Notes: generated by a model from the letters alone, not told the origin. A DNA stretch of 64,000 bases from Lachnospiraceae bacterium (GCA_024687125.1 JAILFA010000033.1:62001-126000), one strand, 5' to 3'; shown: positions 1 to 10,289, counted from the stretch's first letter. Program-made: numbers and translations.

Positions 1-1
1 T

Positions 2-1807
2 GCCGTGCTGGATGCCGTGTCTCCCCCGGAGGGCGGCGGCGGACTGTTCGTCGGCAGAGAAAAAATGTCCCTTACGGACTATGAGACCAACATCCGCAAG
101 CGGGAAAAGATCATGGACATGGTCTACGATCTGATCTCCCAGGACAAGCGCAGAAATGAGATAGCGGCGGAGATTCCCAAGGAAGAGGGACAGCTGGAGG
201 CGCTTGCGCCCTGGCAGGATTTCCCTCAGCCGATGGATTGCACGGGTACCGCCCGTACAAAGACATTTCTCGGGAGTCTTCCCAATGATGTGCCCGAGCA
301 GGAGATCATGAGCGGCATCGACAATGAGCGTGTCGCTGTCGATATCATCTCCCATTCCCCGGAGCAGACCTGTGTAGCGATCACCTGCCTTAAGGAGGAC
401 GCTGCCGCGGTTGAGGAAAAGCTCCGTCATATGAGCTTTGCCCGTCCGGCCGTGAGCGGCGATGTGCCTGCCAGACAAAAGGAAAAGCTGACCGCGAATC
501 TGGAAAAACTGGCGGCCGAGGACGAGAAGCTCAGGGATAAGATCAAAGCATACGCGCCGCGCAGGGATGAACTGAAGTTCATCGCGGATTATTTCCGGAT
601 GCGTTCGGATAAGTACGAGGTGATCGGTTCTCTGGAGCAGACGGAACGGGTCTTTCTGGTAAGGGGGTATATCCCCGAGCAAAGCACCAGATTACTTGAG
701 GATCTGCTCACAACGCGGTTTGACTGTGTCGTCGAGTTCTCAGATCCCGCTGAGGATGAAGAGGTTCCGATCCTTCTTAAGAACAACGCCTATGCGGCGC
801 CTGTGGAAGGCGTGGTCGCCTCCTACGCCATGCCGGCCAGAGGCGAGATCGATCCGACCTTCCTGGCTTCCGTCTTTTACTATTTCCTGTTCGGTATGAT
901 GCTGTCGGACGCGGCATATGGCTTGATCATGGTGATCGGCGTGGCCGTGGTCCTGGCCAAGGGCAAGGATACCATCGAGCCCGGGATGCGCAAGACCCTC
1001 AAGATGTTCCAGTACTCCGGTATCGGCACGATCTTCTGGGGTGTCATGTTCGGCTCCTGGTTCGGCGATCTGCCCGCGGTCATCATCCGCACCTTCTTTG
1101 ATCCGAGTCTGCCGGCTGATTTCTCGATCGCCCTCTGGGTGGAACCGGCTGTGCAGCCGATGACGGTTCTCGGATTTGCCTTCATCATCGGTATCATCCA
1201 CATCTTCTTCGGTATGGCTGCCCTTGCCTACACGGATATCAAGCAGGGCAAGCCACTGGATGCGCTCTTTGATGTCGGCTTCTGGTATCTGCTGCTGATC
1301 GGGGCGATCGGCATCCTGATCAATACCGAGATGGTCGGCGGCATGTTCGGCCTTTCCCTGAACCTTCCCGCATCGGTGATCACCGTGTTTGAGATCCTCG
1401 CCGGGATCGGGGCTGTCGGGATCGTGCTTTTCGGAGGAAGGGACTCTTCCAACTGGGGACTCAGGATAGGCAAGGGACTCTATGCGCTCTACGGCATCAG
1501 CTCCTACCTGTCCGATATCCTTTCTTATTCAAGACTTCTGGCGCTTGGTCTCGCGACCGGCGTTATCTCCAGTGTTTTCAACTCCATGGCGGCGATGGTC
1601 GCGGGACCTCCGGTGATCGGACCGGTGCTCTTTGCGCTGATCGTGGTCGTGGGGCATGTGCTGAACCTGGCGATCAATGCCCTCGGCGCGTATGTGCATA
1701 CCAACCGTCTGGAGTACGTTGAGTTCTTCGGCAAGTTCTATAACGGCGGCGGCAAGCCCTTTACCCCGTTCACCGAGAACACGAAGCACTACCGCGTTAA
1801 GGAATAG
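2..1807 (+). CDS. atpI: V-type ATP synthase subunit I (5' end cut off by window)
   Basis: This is the membrane a-like subunit of the bacterial A/V-type rotary ATPase (NtpI in Enterococcus hirae). It forms the ion half-channels facing the proteolipid ring. The reading frame is open from the first bases of the window, so the real start and roughly the first 50-60 residues lie upstream; internal GTG/ATG codons at 5 and 65 are not believable starts because the family has a longer N-terminus. The first ~280 visible residues are soluble and helix-rich (stalk-binding arm); from about residue 280 on there are seven or eight hydrophobic segments. It heads the visible operon I-K-E-C-F-A-B-D, 55 bp before the proteolipid gene. 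The family assignment is firm from architecture and neighbours. Confidence 0.93.
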   Translation, partial: AVLDAVSPPEGGGGLFVGREKMSLTDYETNIRKREKIMDMVYDLISQDKRRNEIAAEIPKEEGQLEALAPWQDFPQPMDCTGTARTKTFLGSLPNDVPEQEIMSGIDNERVAVDIISHSPEQTCVAITCLKEDAAAVEEKLRHMSFARPAVSGDVPARQKEKLTANLEKLAAEDEKLRDKIKAYAPRRDELKFIADYFRMRSDKYEVIGSLEQTERVFLVRGYIPEQSTRLLEDLLTTRFDCVVEFSDPAEDEEVPILLKNNAYAAPVEGVVASYAMPARGEIDPTFLASVFYYFLFGMMLSDAAYGLIMVIGVAVVLAKGKDTIEPGMRKTLKMFQYSGIGTIFWGVMFGSWFGDLPAVIIRTFFDPSLPADFSIALWVEPAVQPMTVLGFAFIIGIIHIFFGMAALAYTDIKQGKPLDALFDVGFWYLLLIGAIGILINTEMVGGMFGLSLNLPASVITVFEILAGIGAVGIVLFGGRDSSNWGLRIGKGLYALYGISSYLSDILSYSRLLALGLATGVISSVFNSMAAMVAGPPVIGPVLFALIVVVGHVLNLAINALGAYVHTNRLEYVEFFGKFYNGGGKPFTPFTENTKHYRVKE

Positions 1808-1838
1808 GACACAGAAACTCATAAACGCAAGCTCATAA

Positions 1839-2345
<507 letters not shown>

Positions 2346-2371
2346 TACGGCTACAGAAGCGGAGGACAAGC

Positions 2372-2962
2372 ATGGCGGGATTAGATAAGATCCTCGGTGA
2401 GATCAAGGCACAGGCCGACGCCGACGTGGAAGAGATCCTTGCGACTGCCCGCAAAGAGGCGGATGAGATCCACTCGGCAGCAGAGCGCGAGGCGGCTGAC
2501 AATGCCGAGCGTTACGAGCGTGAAGCCGCAAAACGCAGTGCCGACAGAAAGGCGCGCGCGGTATCTGCGGCAGCTCTGGCAAAGCGTCAGCTGTTGCTCG
2601 CCGAAAAGCAGAAACTGATCCGTGAAGTACAGGAAAAAGCCAAGGCGAAATTCCTGGCACTGCCGGACGGTGAATACTTTGACGCGATGATCCGGCTCAT
2701 CGAGAAAAACGCGCTGGCACAGCCCGGACAGATCCGTTTTAATGACAGGGACCTGAAGCGCCTGCCGGCAGATTTTGCGACGAAGATAGAGAATACGGCG
2801 TTTAAGAACGGCGGGCGGCTTCAGCTTTCCAGGGAAGCGGCGGCCATTGACGGCGGTTTCGTCCTTTATTATGACGGGATCGAGCAGAACTGCTCCGTGA
2901 CGAGCCTGTTTGAGACCTATGCCGAGGAGATCTCGGATGAGATCCAGAAACGCCTGTTTTAA
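2372..2962 (+). CDS. atpE: V-type ATP synthase subunit E (peripheral stalk)
   Basis: This 196-residue protein has the two-part build of subunit E. Residues ~1-105 form a long, charged, Ala/Glu/Lys/Arg-rich coiled coil that pairs with subunit G/H in the peripheral stalk. A compact C-terminal domain (~110-196) caps the top of the A3B3 head. It lies 26 bp after the proteolipid gene and 17 bp before subunit C, in the standard clostridial order. GGAGG at 2359-2363 serves the ATG. Coiled-coil proteins are weakly conserved, so the call leans partly on gene order. Confidence 0.9.
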   Translation: MAGLDKILGEIKAQADADVEEILATARKEADEIHSAAEREAADNAERYEREAAKRSADRKARAVSAAALAKRQLLLAEKQKLIREVQEKAKAKFLALPDGEYFDAMIRLIEKNALAQPGQIRFNDRDLKRLPADFATKIENTAFKNGGRLQLSREAAAIDGGFVLYYDGIEQNCSVTSLFETYAEEISDEIQKRLF

Positions 2963-2979
2963 GATGGGAGCAGATGCGA

Positions 2980-3951
2980 ATGCCTGAACAGTATATCTAT
3001 GCGGTTGCCCGCGTAAGAGGCAAAGAGTTAAAGCTCCTGTCGGCACCGGTGATGGATTCACTGGTCGCAGCACCGGGAACACAGGAGGCGCTCCGGATCC
3101 TGGCTGATCATGGCTGGGGTAACGGTGAAGAAGCGGGCATCGATGAAATGCTTGCCGAGGAGCGTGAAAAGACATGGGCGTTTATCTCTGAGCTCGTACC
3201 GGACATGTCGGTATTTGATGTCTTTCTCTATGCCAATGATTACCACAATCTGAAAGCGGCGGTCAAGGAGACGGCGATGATGGAGACACGTGACAGTGTT
3301 TTCATCGGCCGCAGCCAGACGACCGTTGATGCTGATCTGATCCGAAATGCCGTCAGGGATCACGATTTTTCCGCGCTTCCGGAAGAGATGGCCCAGGTCG
3401 CCCGGGAAGCGCTGGATGTACTTCTGCACACCGGGGACGGTCAGCTTTCCGACATTATGATCGACCGTGCGGCGTTGGTGCGCATCCTCGAGGCGGGAAA
3501 GAAATCCGACAATGAGATCCTGCAGATGTACGGCGAACTCACGGTTGCGTGCGCGGATATCAAGGCAGCGATCCGTGCCAGCCTGATGAAAAAGGACAGA
3601 GCATTTCTTGATAAGGCGCTTGCGCCCTGTGATTCGCTCGACATAGCGGATCTTGCGCAGGCAGCGGCGGATTCGACGGATGCGGTGTACGAATATCTGG
3701 GACGTACGCGTTACAGTGACGCGGTTTCCGAACTCAGGAAGTCACCGTCCGCTTTTGAGCGCTGGTGTGACAACCTGATGATCGAAAAGATCCGTCCGGA
3801 GATCCATCACCCCTTCACGATCGGCCCGCTCGCAGCCTATATTCTGGCGCGGGAAAATGAGATCAAGTGCGTCAGGATGATCCTTTCGGGCAAGATCAAC
3901 GATCTGTCTGTGGAATCCATTCGGGAGAGAGTGAGGGAAACCTATGTATAG
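2980..3951 (+). CDS. atpC: V-type ATP synthase subunit C (central rotor/ring adaptor)
   Basis: This is the AC39/V-ATPase C (NtpC) family protein, largely alpha-helical, which sits between the proteolipid ring and the central stalk. It begins MPEQYIYAVARVRGKE, a typical family N-terminus. Two in-frame ATGs are possible, at 2974 and 2980. The Shine-Dalgarno GGGAG at 2966-2970 leaves 3 nt before the first and 9 nt before the second, so 2980 (323 residues) is preferred. The 3' end overlaps subunit F by 8 bp, which points to translational coupling within the operon. Confidence 0.92.
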   Translation: MPEQYIYAVARVRGKELKLLSAPVMDSLVAAPGTQEALRILADHGWGNGEEAGIDEMLAEEREKTWAFISELVPDMSVFDVFLYANDYHNLKAAVKETAMMETRDSVFIGRSQTTVDADLIRNAVRDHDFSALPEEMAQVAREALDVLLHTGDGQLSDIMIDRAALVRILEAGKKSDNEILQMYGELTVACADIKAAIRASLMKKDRAFLDKALAPCDSLDIADLAQAAADSTDAVYEYLGRTRYSDAVSELRKSPSAFERWCDNLMIEKIRPEIHHPFTIGPLAAYILARENEIKCVRMILSGKINDLSVESIRERVRETYV

Positions 3952-4264
3952 AATGGCAGTTCTCGGGGATAAGGACAGCATCTATGGCTATGCAGCCCTC
4001 GGGATGGAGGTCTGTCCGGTGACGGATGACGGTGAGGCGGCACATAAACTGCGCGAACTCGCGGAGGGAGATTATGCCGTAGTCTATGTCACGGAGGCAC
4101 TGGCCGAGAGGATCCCCGGCGAGATCGCCCGATACAGGGAACAGATGCTACCGGCGGTGATCCTGATCCCCGGCGTATACGGCAATACCGGTGCCGGGAT
4201 CAATAATGTCAAAAAATCCGTCGAGCAGGCGGTAGGAAGCGATATCCTCTTTTCGGGTAACTGA
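3944..4264 (+). CDS. atpF: V-type ATP synthase subunit F (central stalk)
   Basis: This 106-residue protein has the Rossmann-like fold sequence of subunit F (NtpG in E. hirae). It starts [20 protein letters not shown] and has the conserved central stretch [18 protein letters not shown]. It binds subunit D in the rotating central stalk. Length is normal. The start overlaps subunit C by 8 bp and has GAGGG six bases upstream. A second Met, three codons in, is possible but lacks a better ribosome site. About 90 bp of apparently unstructured spacer follow before subunit A. Confidence 0.92.
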   Translation: MYRMAVLGDKDSIYGYAALGMEVCPVTDDGEAAHKLRELAEGDYAVVYVTEALAERIPGEIARYREQMLPAVILIPGVYGNTGAGINNVKKSVEQAVGSDILFSGN

Positions 4265-4353
4265 CGAGGGCAGAACCAATACGATTGACGGCGGGAATGC
4301 GCAGCAGCTGCTGGGTTCCGCCCTATAGAAAGACTAAGAAAAGGAGCGAACGA

Positions 4354-6126
4354 ATGAGTACAGGAACGATCAAAAAAGTCGCCGGCCCCCTGGTCATCGC
4401 CAGAGGCATGGGCGAGGCAAACATGTTCGACGTGGTCCGTGTCAGTGATGAGCGTCTGATCGGCGAGATCATTGAGATGCACGGAGATGAGGCTTCCATT
4501 CAGGTTTATGAAGAGACATCGGGACTGAAGCCCGGCGCGCCGGTGGAATCCACCGGACAGCCCATGAGCGTGGAACTGGGCCCCGGCCTGATCGGCAGCA
4601 TTTACGACGGTATTCAGCGTCCGCTCGATGATATCATGAAGGTGACCGGCGGCAACCTCCTAAAGCGAGGCGTTGAAGTTCCTTCGCTCAAGCGCGACAA
4701 GGTCTGGCACTTCGTTCCTGTCAAGACTGCGGGAGATCAGGTTGAAGAGGGGGATATCCTCGGTACCGTGCAGGAATCTCCGATCGTTGTGCAGAAGATC
4801 CTGGTTCCCGTCGGCGTAAAGGGTACGATCGACAAGATCACCGAGGGTGACTACACCGTTACGGATGTTGTGGCGGTCATCAAGGGTGAAAACGATAAGC
4901 AGACGGATGTCACACTCATGCAGAAATGGCCGGTCCGCCGCGGACGTCCCTACAAGCAGAAGCAGTCCCCGGATACGCCTCTTGTTACGGGCCAGCGCGT
5001 TATCGATACGCTGTTCCCGATCGCCAAGGGTGGTGTCGCGGCTGTTCCCGGACCGTTCGGTTCCGGCAAGACAGTCGTTCAGCACCAGCTGGCAAAGTGG
5101 GCGGAAGCCGACATCGTCGTCTACATCGGTTGCGGTGAGCGCGGTAACGAGATGACGGACGTTCTGAACGAGTTCCCGGAGCTTAAGGATCCCAAGACCG
5201 GTCATTCCCTGATGGAGCGGACGGTCCTGATCGCGAACACCTCGGATATGCCTGTGGCAGCGCGTGAAGCAAGTATCTACACAGGTATCACTATTGCGGA
5301 ATACTTCCGTGATATGGGATATTCGGTGGCTCTGATGGCAGACTCCACCTCCCGTTGGGCCGAGGCTCTCCGTGAAATGTCCGGCCGTCTGGAGGAGATG
5401 CCCGGTGAAGAGGGTTATCCCGCGTATCTGGGTTCCCGTCTTGCGCAGTTCTATGAGCGTGCCGGCCGTGTACACACGCTCGGCAGCGAAGAGAGAGAAG
5501 GCTCACTGTCCGTTATCGGTGCTGTCTCTCCTGCAGGCGGTGATATTTCCGAGCCGGTCACGCAGGCAACCCTGCGTATCGTCAAGGTCTTCTGGCGTCT
5601 GGATTCCGATCTCGCATACAAGCGTCATTTCCCGGCGATCAACTGGCTGGAGTCCTATTCTCTGTATGACAAGCTCGATGGCTGGTTCGATAAGAATGTC
5701 GACAAGGAATGGTCAAAGCTCAAGGGCCGCGTGATGCTTCTCCTGCAGGAAGAATCCTCCCTGCTTGAGATGGTCCGACTGGTCGGTGAGGATGCCCTGT
5801 CGGCACCCGACCGCCTCAAGATGGAAGCTGCGCGCTCCATCCGTGAGGATCTGCTCCAGCAGAACGCTTTCATGGAAGAAGATACCTATACATCGCCGCA
5901 CAAGCAGTTCATGCTGATGAAGCTGGTCATGACCTTCTATGATGTATGCAGCGAGGCTCTCGGCAAGGGCGCAGATATCAATAAACTTGTGGGAATGGAT
6001 GTCCGCGAAGCGATCGGCCGTTTCAAGTATACGGCTGAGGACGGAGTGGATGCACGTTATGATGAGATCGAAAGACAGCTCCATCAGCAGGTGGATGCAG
6101 TCGTACAGGCAAAGGAGGAATTCTAA
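4354..6126 (+). CDS. atpA: V-type ATP synthase catalytic subunit A
   Basis: This is the catalytic ATP-binding subunit of the A3B3 head, 590 residues. It starts [18 protein letters not shown] with AAGGAG seven bases upstream. The frame is open further upstream, but those codons do not resemble the family. The Walker A motif GPFGSGKT is at residues 233-240, and the bulge-domain insertion that marks the V/A-type A subunit precedes it. Downstream motifs [19 protein letters not shown] and [18 protein letters not shown] are intact. It abuts subunit B directly, the ATG following the TAA after no gap. Confidence 0.98.
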   Translation: MSTGTIKKVAGPLVIARGMGEANMFDVVRVSDERLIGEIIEMHGDEASIQVYEETSGLKPGAPVESTGQPMSVELGPGLIGSIYDGIQRPLDDIMKVTGGNLLKRGVEVPSLKRDKVWHFVPVKTAGDQVEEGDILGTVQESPIVVQKILVPVGVKGTIDKITEGDYTVTDVVAVIKGENDKQTDVTLMQKWPVRRGRPYKQKQSPDTPLVTGQRVIDTLFPIAKGGVAAVPGPFGSGKTVVQHQLAKWAEADIVVYIGCGERGNEMTDVLNEFPELKDPKTGHSLMERTVLIANTSDMPVAAREASIYTGITIAEYFRDMGYSVALMADSTSRWAEALREMSGRLEEMPGEEGYPAYLGSRLAQFYERAGRVHTLGSEEREGSLSVIGAVSPAGGDISEPVTQATLRIVKVFWRLDSDLAYKRHFPAINWLESYSLYDKLDGWFDKNVDKEWSKLKGRVMLLLQEESSLLEMVRLVGEDALSAPDRLKMEAARSIREDLLQQNAFMEEDTYTSPHKQFMLMKLVMTFYDVCSEALGKGADINKLVGMDVREAIGRFKYTAEDGVDARYDEIERQLHQQVDAVVQAKEEF

Positions 6127-7497
6127 ATGGCGAAGGAGTATAAGACAATACAGGAAGTCGCGGGTCCTCTGATGCTCGTGCGCGGCGTAGATGACGTCGC
6201 CTATGACGAACTGGGAGAGATCGAACTGTCAAACGGCGAAAGACGCCGCTGCAAGGTTCTGGAGATCGATGACGGCAACGCGCTGGTCCAGCTCTACGAA
6301 TCCGCGACAGGTATCAATCTGGAGAGTTCCAAGGTCCGATTCCTCGGACGAAGCCTGGAGCTTGGTGTTTCCGAGGACATGCTCTCCCGCGTTTTCGACG
6401 GTCTGGGACGCCCGATCGACAAGGGACCGGAGATCCTGCCCGAAGAGCGCAGAGACATCAACGGCCTCGCAATGAATCCGGCGGCACGTGACTATCCGTC
6501 CGAGTTCATTCAGACAGGTGTATCCGCGATCGACGGTCTGAACACGCTGGTCCGCGGACAGAAGCTGCCGATCTTCTCGGCCTCCGGTCTGCCTCATGCG
6601 CAGCTGGCCGCGCAGATCGCCAGACAGGCCAAGGTGGTTGGCACCGATGAGCCCTTCGCGGTCGTCTTTGCCGCCATGGGTATCACCTTCGAGGAATCCA
6701 ACTTCTTCATTGAGAGCTTCCAGGAGACCGGTGCTATCGATCGTGCCGTTCTGTTCATGAACCTGGCAAATGACCCGGCGGTCGAGCGTATCGCGACGCC
6801 CCGTATGGCGCTGACGGCAGCTGAGTATCTGGCCTTTGAGAAGGGCATGCACGTTCTGGTCATCCTGACGGATATCACGAACTACGCCGACGCTCTGCGT
6901 GAGGTTTCCGCGGCGCGTAAGGAAGTTCCCGGACGCCGAGGCTATCCGGGCTACATGTACACCGACCTGGCGACACTGTACGAGCGCGCCGGCAGACAGC
7001 GCGGCAGGAACGGATCCATCACGATGATCCCGATCCTCTCCATGCCGGAAGATGATAAGACCCACCCGATCCCTGACCTGACGGGATATATCACAGAGGG
7101 ACAGATCATCCTTTCCCGTGACCTGTACCGCAAGGGCGTTCAGCCGCCGATCGACGTGCTTCCGTCCCTGTCGCGACTTAAGGACAAGGGTATCGGTACC
7201 GGAAAGACCAGAGAAGACCACGCGAACACGATGAACCAGCTCTTTGCGGCGTATGCCCGCGGTAAGGACGCCAAGGAACTCATGGTCATCCTGGGTGAAG
7301 CGGCGCTGACCGACATCGATAAGCTGTATGCGAAGTTTGCCGATGAGTTCGAAGCACGCTACGTTTCGCAGGGCTACCGCTCCGACAGATCCATCGAAGA
7401 GACCCTGGATCTCGGCTGGGAACTGCTCCGCATCCTTCCGAGAACAGAGCTCAAGCGTATCAGGGACGAATACCTGGATAAATACTATGATAAGTGA
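6127..7497 (+). CDS. atpB: V-type ATP synthase subunit B (non-catalytic)
   Basis: This 456-residue subunit alternates with A in the A3B3 hexamer. As expected for B it has no Walker A motif; the equivalent stretch reads [17 protein letters not shown]. Family motifs include [44 protein letters not shown] (split here only for reading: residues ~240-290) and [15 protein letters not shown]. Its TGA stop (7495-7497) is also the first codon-like triplet of a 77-bp double-hairpin element that separates it from subunit D. Confidence 0.98.
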   Translation: MAKEYKTIQEVAGPLMLVRGVDDVAYDELGEIELSNGERRRCKVLEIDDGNALVQLYESATGINLESSKVRFLGRSLELGVSEDMLSRVFDGLGRPIDKGPEILPEERRDINGLAMNPAARDYPSEFIQTGVSAIDGLNTLVRGQKLPIFSASGLPHAQLAAQIARQAKVVGTDEPFAVVFAAMGITFEESNFFIESFQETGAIDRAVLFMNLANDPAVERIATPRMALTAAEYLAFEKGMHVLVILTDITNYADALREVSAARKEVPGRRGYPGYMYTDLATLYERAGRQRGRNGSITMIPILSMPEDDKTHPIPDLTGYITEGQIILSRDLYRKGVQPPIDVLPSLSRLKDKGIGTGKTREDHANTMNQLFAAYARGKDAKELMVILGEAALTDIDKLYAKFADEFEARYVSQGYRSDRSIEETLDLGWELLRILPRTELKRIRDEYLDKYYDK

Positions 7498-7571
7498 GCA
7501 CTTATGCCCGGTATTCCACGGGCATTAGTGCGAACTTAGTTCCACCGAACGAAGTGAGGTGGAACTTCCTT
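7495..7571 (+). repeat. 77-bp intercistronic double-hairpin element, copy A
   Basis: Hairpin 1 pairs GCACTTATGCCCG (7498-7510) with CGGGCATTAGTGC (7519-7531) around loop GTATTCCA, with one T-T mismatch. Hairpin 2 pairs AGTTCCACC (7538-7546) with GGTGGAACT (7558-7566) around an 11-nt loop. The tail TCCTT follows. Copies B (11732) and C (42578) have the same 77-bp layout, again starting with the upstream stop TGA. After this copy, GGAACTTCCTT is repeated (7561 and 7583). The second TTCCTT can pair with AAGGAA, the Shine-Dalgarno region of subunit D. Confidence 0.85.
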
Positions 7572-7608
7572 ACGAAGAGAAGTGGAACTTCCTTGAAAGG
7601 AAAATAAT

Positions 7609-8268
7609 ATGCCTACAGTCAACCCTACCAGAATGGAGCTTACCCGCTTAAAGGGCAAGCTCGCGACCGCGACACGCGGACATAAGCTGCTTAAGGACAA
7701 GCGTGATGAGCTCATGCGGCAGTTCCTGGATCTGGTGCGCGTGAACATGTCCCTTCGTCAGCGCGTGGAAGAGGGCCTGAAGACGGCCAACAAAAACTTT
7801 GCGCTCGCCCGTTCGGCAATGAGCGATGAGACCGTTGAGGTTGCCTTCATGGCCTCCAAGCAGGAGATCGAGGTCGAGGTGCAGGCCAAAAATGTCATGA
7901 GCGTCAATATTCCTCAGTTTGAGGTCAGGACGCGCACGAGCGATGAGAGCGACATCTATTCCTACGGCCTGGCTTTCACCTCCGGCGACCTGGATGACGC
8001 TGTTGCCTCACTCGCGGCGGTGCAGGCGGACATGGTGCGCCTTGCCGAGGTCGAGAAGGCCTGTCAGCTGATGGCGGCCGAGATCGAAAAGACCAGGCGC
8101 CGCGTGAACGCTCTTGAGCATGTCATGATCCCGCAGTATCAGAAGGATATCAAGTACATCTCGATGAAACTCGATGAAAACGAGCGCAGCACGCAGATCC
8201 GACTGATGAAGGTCAAGGACATGATGCTTGAGGAAGCGCATCACTACAAAGAAAAGATGAACGCCTGA
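7609..8268 (+). CDS. atpD: V-type ATP synthase subunit D (central shaft)
   Basis: This 219-residue protein is the axle of the rotary head. It has the family hallmarks: an N-terminal MPTVNPTRMELTRLKGKLATA helix and a C-terminal long helix, both coiled-coil, with a less conserved middle. It is the last gene of the operon. Unlike its neighbours it is set off by 111 bp that contain the double-hairpin element and a possible hairpin over its ribosome site (TTCCTT pairing with AAGGAA at 7589-7602). Its translation may therefore be controlled separately; this is inference. Confidence 0.95.
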   Translation: MPTVNPTRMELTRLKGKLATATRGHKLLKDKRDELMRQFLDLVRVNMSLRQRVEEGLKTANKNFALARSAMSDETVEVAFMASKQEIEVEVQAKNVMSVNIPQFEVRTRTSDESDIYSYGLAFTSGDLDDAVASLAAVQADMVRLAEVEKACQLMAAEIEKTRRRVNALEHVMIPQYQKDIKYISMKLDENERSTQIRLMKVKDMMLEEAHHYKEKMNA

Positions 8269-8300
8269 ACCTGATATTGCGTGTGTTCTGATGCTGACCC

Positions 8301-8339
8301 GGTTCCACCTTGCCCCGTGCGAGGTGGAACTTTTTTATT
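8301..8339 (+). terminator. Rho-independent terminator of the V-ATPase operon
   Basis: GTTCCACCT (8302-8310) pairs perfectly with AGGTGGAAC (8322-8330), followed by TTTTTTATT. The run of T lies on the plus strand only, so it ends the ATPase operon. It overlaps the stop codon of the convergent kinase gene. The stem is the same as hairpin 2 of the 77-bp elements. Confidence 0.9.
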
Positions 8340-9435
8340 CTGCGTCCTCCAGGCAGGCGGAGATATAGCCGAGGATCTCCTCCAGATCATCGTCGTTCAT
8401 CCCTGCATCCCGAAGTGTCTGACGGTTGTCGCGGATCATGACTTCCATCTCTCTGTAAAAAGCAAGTGTTGAATCATCCATTACAGGCTCCTTTACGGTA
8501 TTGCTGCCGGCGAGTGAAAACCGCGGATGCGCCATCATACCGAGCAGGACAGTGAGCGCTATCGATGCCGTGAGCGCAAGATAGCGGCCGCTTCGGGCAA
8601 GAAGGCGGAGGGGTTCGCGGTGCTTCCAGTTCTTCAGTACGGCAGCCAGCTGCGAGCAATCCTGATATCTTACGGAGGGTTCCGGGCTGGTGCATTTGAG
8701 AATGATCTGTTCCAGAAAGGGGGAGACAGAGGGACGGATATTGCGGACAGGCGGGAGCGTGCCGTTCAGGGAGGAGGGGCTCAGTCCCGTAAGGAGCTCG
8801 AACAGTGTGACGCCGAGACCGTATACATCGGTACGTCTGTCGGTCCTGGCTCCGGTACCGAACTGCTCCGGGGCGGCATAACCGGGGGTCCCCAGAGGAA
8901 TTGTATCCGGCTGATCCGCAGCATCCAAGGAAAGATATCTGGCGCACCCGAAATCGATGAGCTTCAGACAGCCGTCCGTATCCATCAGCAGATTCCCGGG
9001 TTTCATATCGCGGTAAATGACCGGAGGATCCTGGGCGTGCAGATAGATGAGGATCTGACAGATCTGCAGTCCGAGACGGACAGCTTCCTGTTCGCTCATA
9101 GGGCCTTTCCGACGCAGGAGATGCCACAGGGAAGTACCTTCTACATAGTCGCGGACGATCAGAAGAGGGGTGCTCTCGCCTCGATCTACGATCTCCCGGG
9201 CCGCGGGAAGTCCCGGATGATGGAGCCGGCTGAGGAGTTCTCCTTCGAGCAGGAGCGCACGCCTTGCGGCGGGGACATCTGCGATATCCTCGCGAAGCTC
9301 CTTGATCACGCACTTTTCCCCGGAGCGTCTGTCGAGTGCGAGATAGACGCGGCTTTGACCGCCCTGCCCGATCAGGGAGAGGATCTGATATCTGCCGGCG
9401 ACAGACCAGCCGGTAACGGGGACCGCGCTCAGCAT
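8335..9435 (-). CDS. Membrane-anchored Hanks-type Ser/Thr protein kinase, no PASTA repeats
   Basis: The cytoplasmic kinase domain covers residues ~13-265. It has the glycine loop IGQGGQSRVYLA, the lysine in CVIKEL, the catalytic loop VIYRDMKPGNLLM (YRD in place of HRD, common in bacterial kinases), LIDFGCAR (DFG) and GTPGYAAPEQ. One hydrophobic helix follows at ~285-303 and a ~60-residue acidic tail outside. At 366 residues it is much shorter than PrkC, which has extracellular PASTA repeats; none are present here. It overlaps the PP2C gene upstream by 7 bp, so kinase and phosphatase are probably co-translated as an antagonistic pair. Targets are unknown. Confidence 0.9.
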   Translation of the reverse strand: MLSAVPVTGWSVAGRYQILSLIGQGGQSRVYLALDRRSGEKCVIKELREDIADVPAARRALLLEGELLSRLHHPGLPAAREIVDRGESTPLLIVRDYVEGTSLWHLLRRKGPMSEQEAVRLGLQICQILIYLHAQDPPVIYRDMKPGNLLMDTDGCLKLIDFGCARYLSLDAADQPDTIPLGTPGYAAPEQFGTGARTDRRTDVYGLGVTLFELLTGLSPSSLNGTLPPVRNIRPSVSPFLEQIILKCTSPEPSVRYQDCSQLAAVLKNWKHREPLRLLARSGRYLALTASIALTVLLGMMAHPRFSLAGSNTVKEPVMDDSTLAFYREMEVMIRDNRQTLRDAGMNDDDLEEILGYISACLEDAE

Positions 9436-10289
9436 ACCAGTGCCTGCCTGACGGAGACGGGGGCGATGGCGGGAATTGAGTTCTCCGCGGTGAGATTCAG
9501 GAAGACCGCCGAGATATTGTCCGGCTCGCCGCGCTGCTTGATCGTTTCGACAAGCGCTCTGACCGCCTCGCTCATGGTCGATTCATCCGTATGGTGATCC
9601 GGAAGGATGCCGCTCAGGATCTCTTCTACCCGGAGCCTCCGCCAGAAGCCGTCACTGCAGAGCAGAACAGAGGTGTTTTCAAAGAGTGTCCCGCTCTTGA
9701 AGTCCGGACGTACTACATGCGACGCGCCGACACACTGAAGCAGGACGCTTCCGTATTCCGAATGGAGCGCCTGATGAGGTGTCAGGATACCGGCATCCTG
9801 CTTCATCTGAACGAGCGAATGGTCGTGGGTCAGAAGCTCCAGCATGCCGCACCGGGTCATGTACAGACGTGAGTCCCCGACGTGCATGACCAGATACTGC
9901 TGTCCGAGGAGCAGAAAAGCGACAACAGTCGTCCCCATGCGGATACCCTGTTCGCGCCCCTGTTCAGCGAGAAGATCGTTCATCTCCATGACAATACTCT
10001 GCCACATCAGCCGTGTCCTGTGCAGGCACTGACCGGCATCCAGACGTGCTTTTCCGGCACCGCTGATCAGACGTGTGAATTCTCCGGTGAACCACTTTTC
10101 CATCCGCCCGGACAGGGAGGAACTGGCCACTTCCCCATGAGAGAGGCCGCCGAGTCCGTCACAGACCAGAGCGAAGCAGATCCGGCCGAAGCGGTCGCAG
10201 CGCGCAGTCCTGCACAGGACAGAATCCTGATTAATGCGGGCACACTGCCCGATATCGGACAGCACGGTTTTTCTGACAAGATAATTCAT
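9429..10289 (-). CDS. PP2C-family Ser/Thr protein phosphatase
   Basis: The 286-residue protein shows the metal-dependent PP2C motifs: LVCDGLGGLSHGEVAS (metal-binding Asp-Gly), MHVGDSRLYM, LLCSDGFWRRL and GEPDNISAVFL. It probably removes phosphates placed by the kinase encoded immediately downstream, comparable to PrpC with PrkC in Bacillus; that pairing is inference from gene order and from family knowledge. The ATG has AGGAG at a good distance on the minus strand. An insertion around residues 65-95 (TRLISGAGKARLDAGQCLHR) is longer than in PrpC. Confidence 0.9.
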   Translation of the reverse strand: MNYLVRKTVLSDIGQCARINQDSVLCRTARCDRFGRICFALVCDGLGGLSHGEVASSSLSGRMEKWFTGEFTRLISGAGKARLDAGQCLHRTRLMWQSIVMEMNDLLAEQGREQGIRMGTTVVAFLLLGQQYLVMHVGDSRLYMTRCGMLELLTHDHSLVQMKQDAGILTPHQALHSEYGSVLLQCVGASHVVRPDFKSGTLFENTSVLLCSDGFWRRLRVEEILSGILPDHHTDESTMSEAVRALVETIKQRGEPDNISAVFLNLTAENSIPAIAPVSVRQALVC

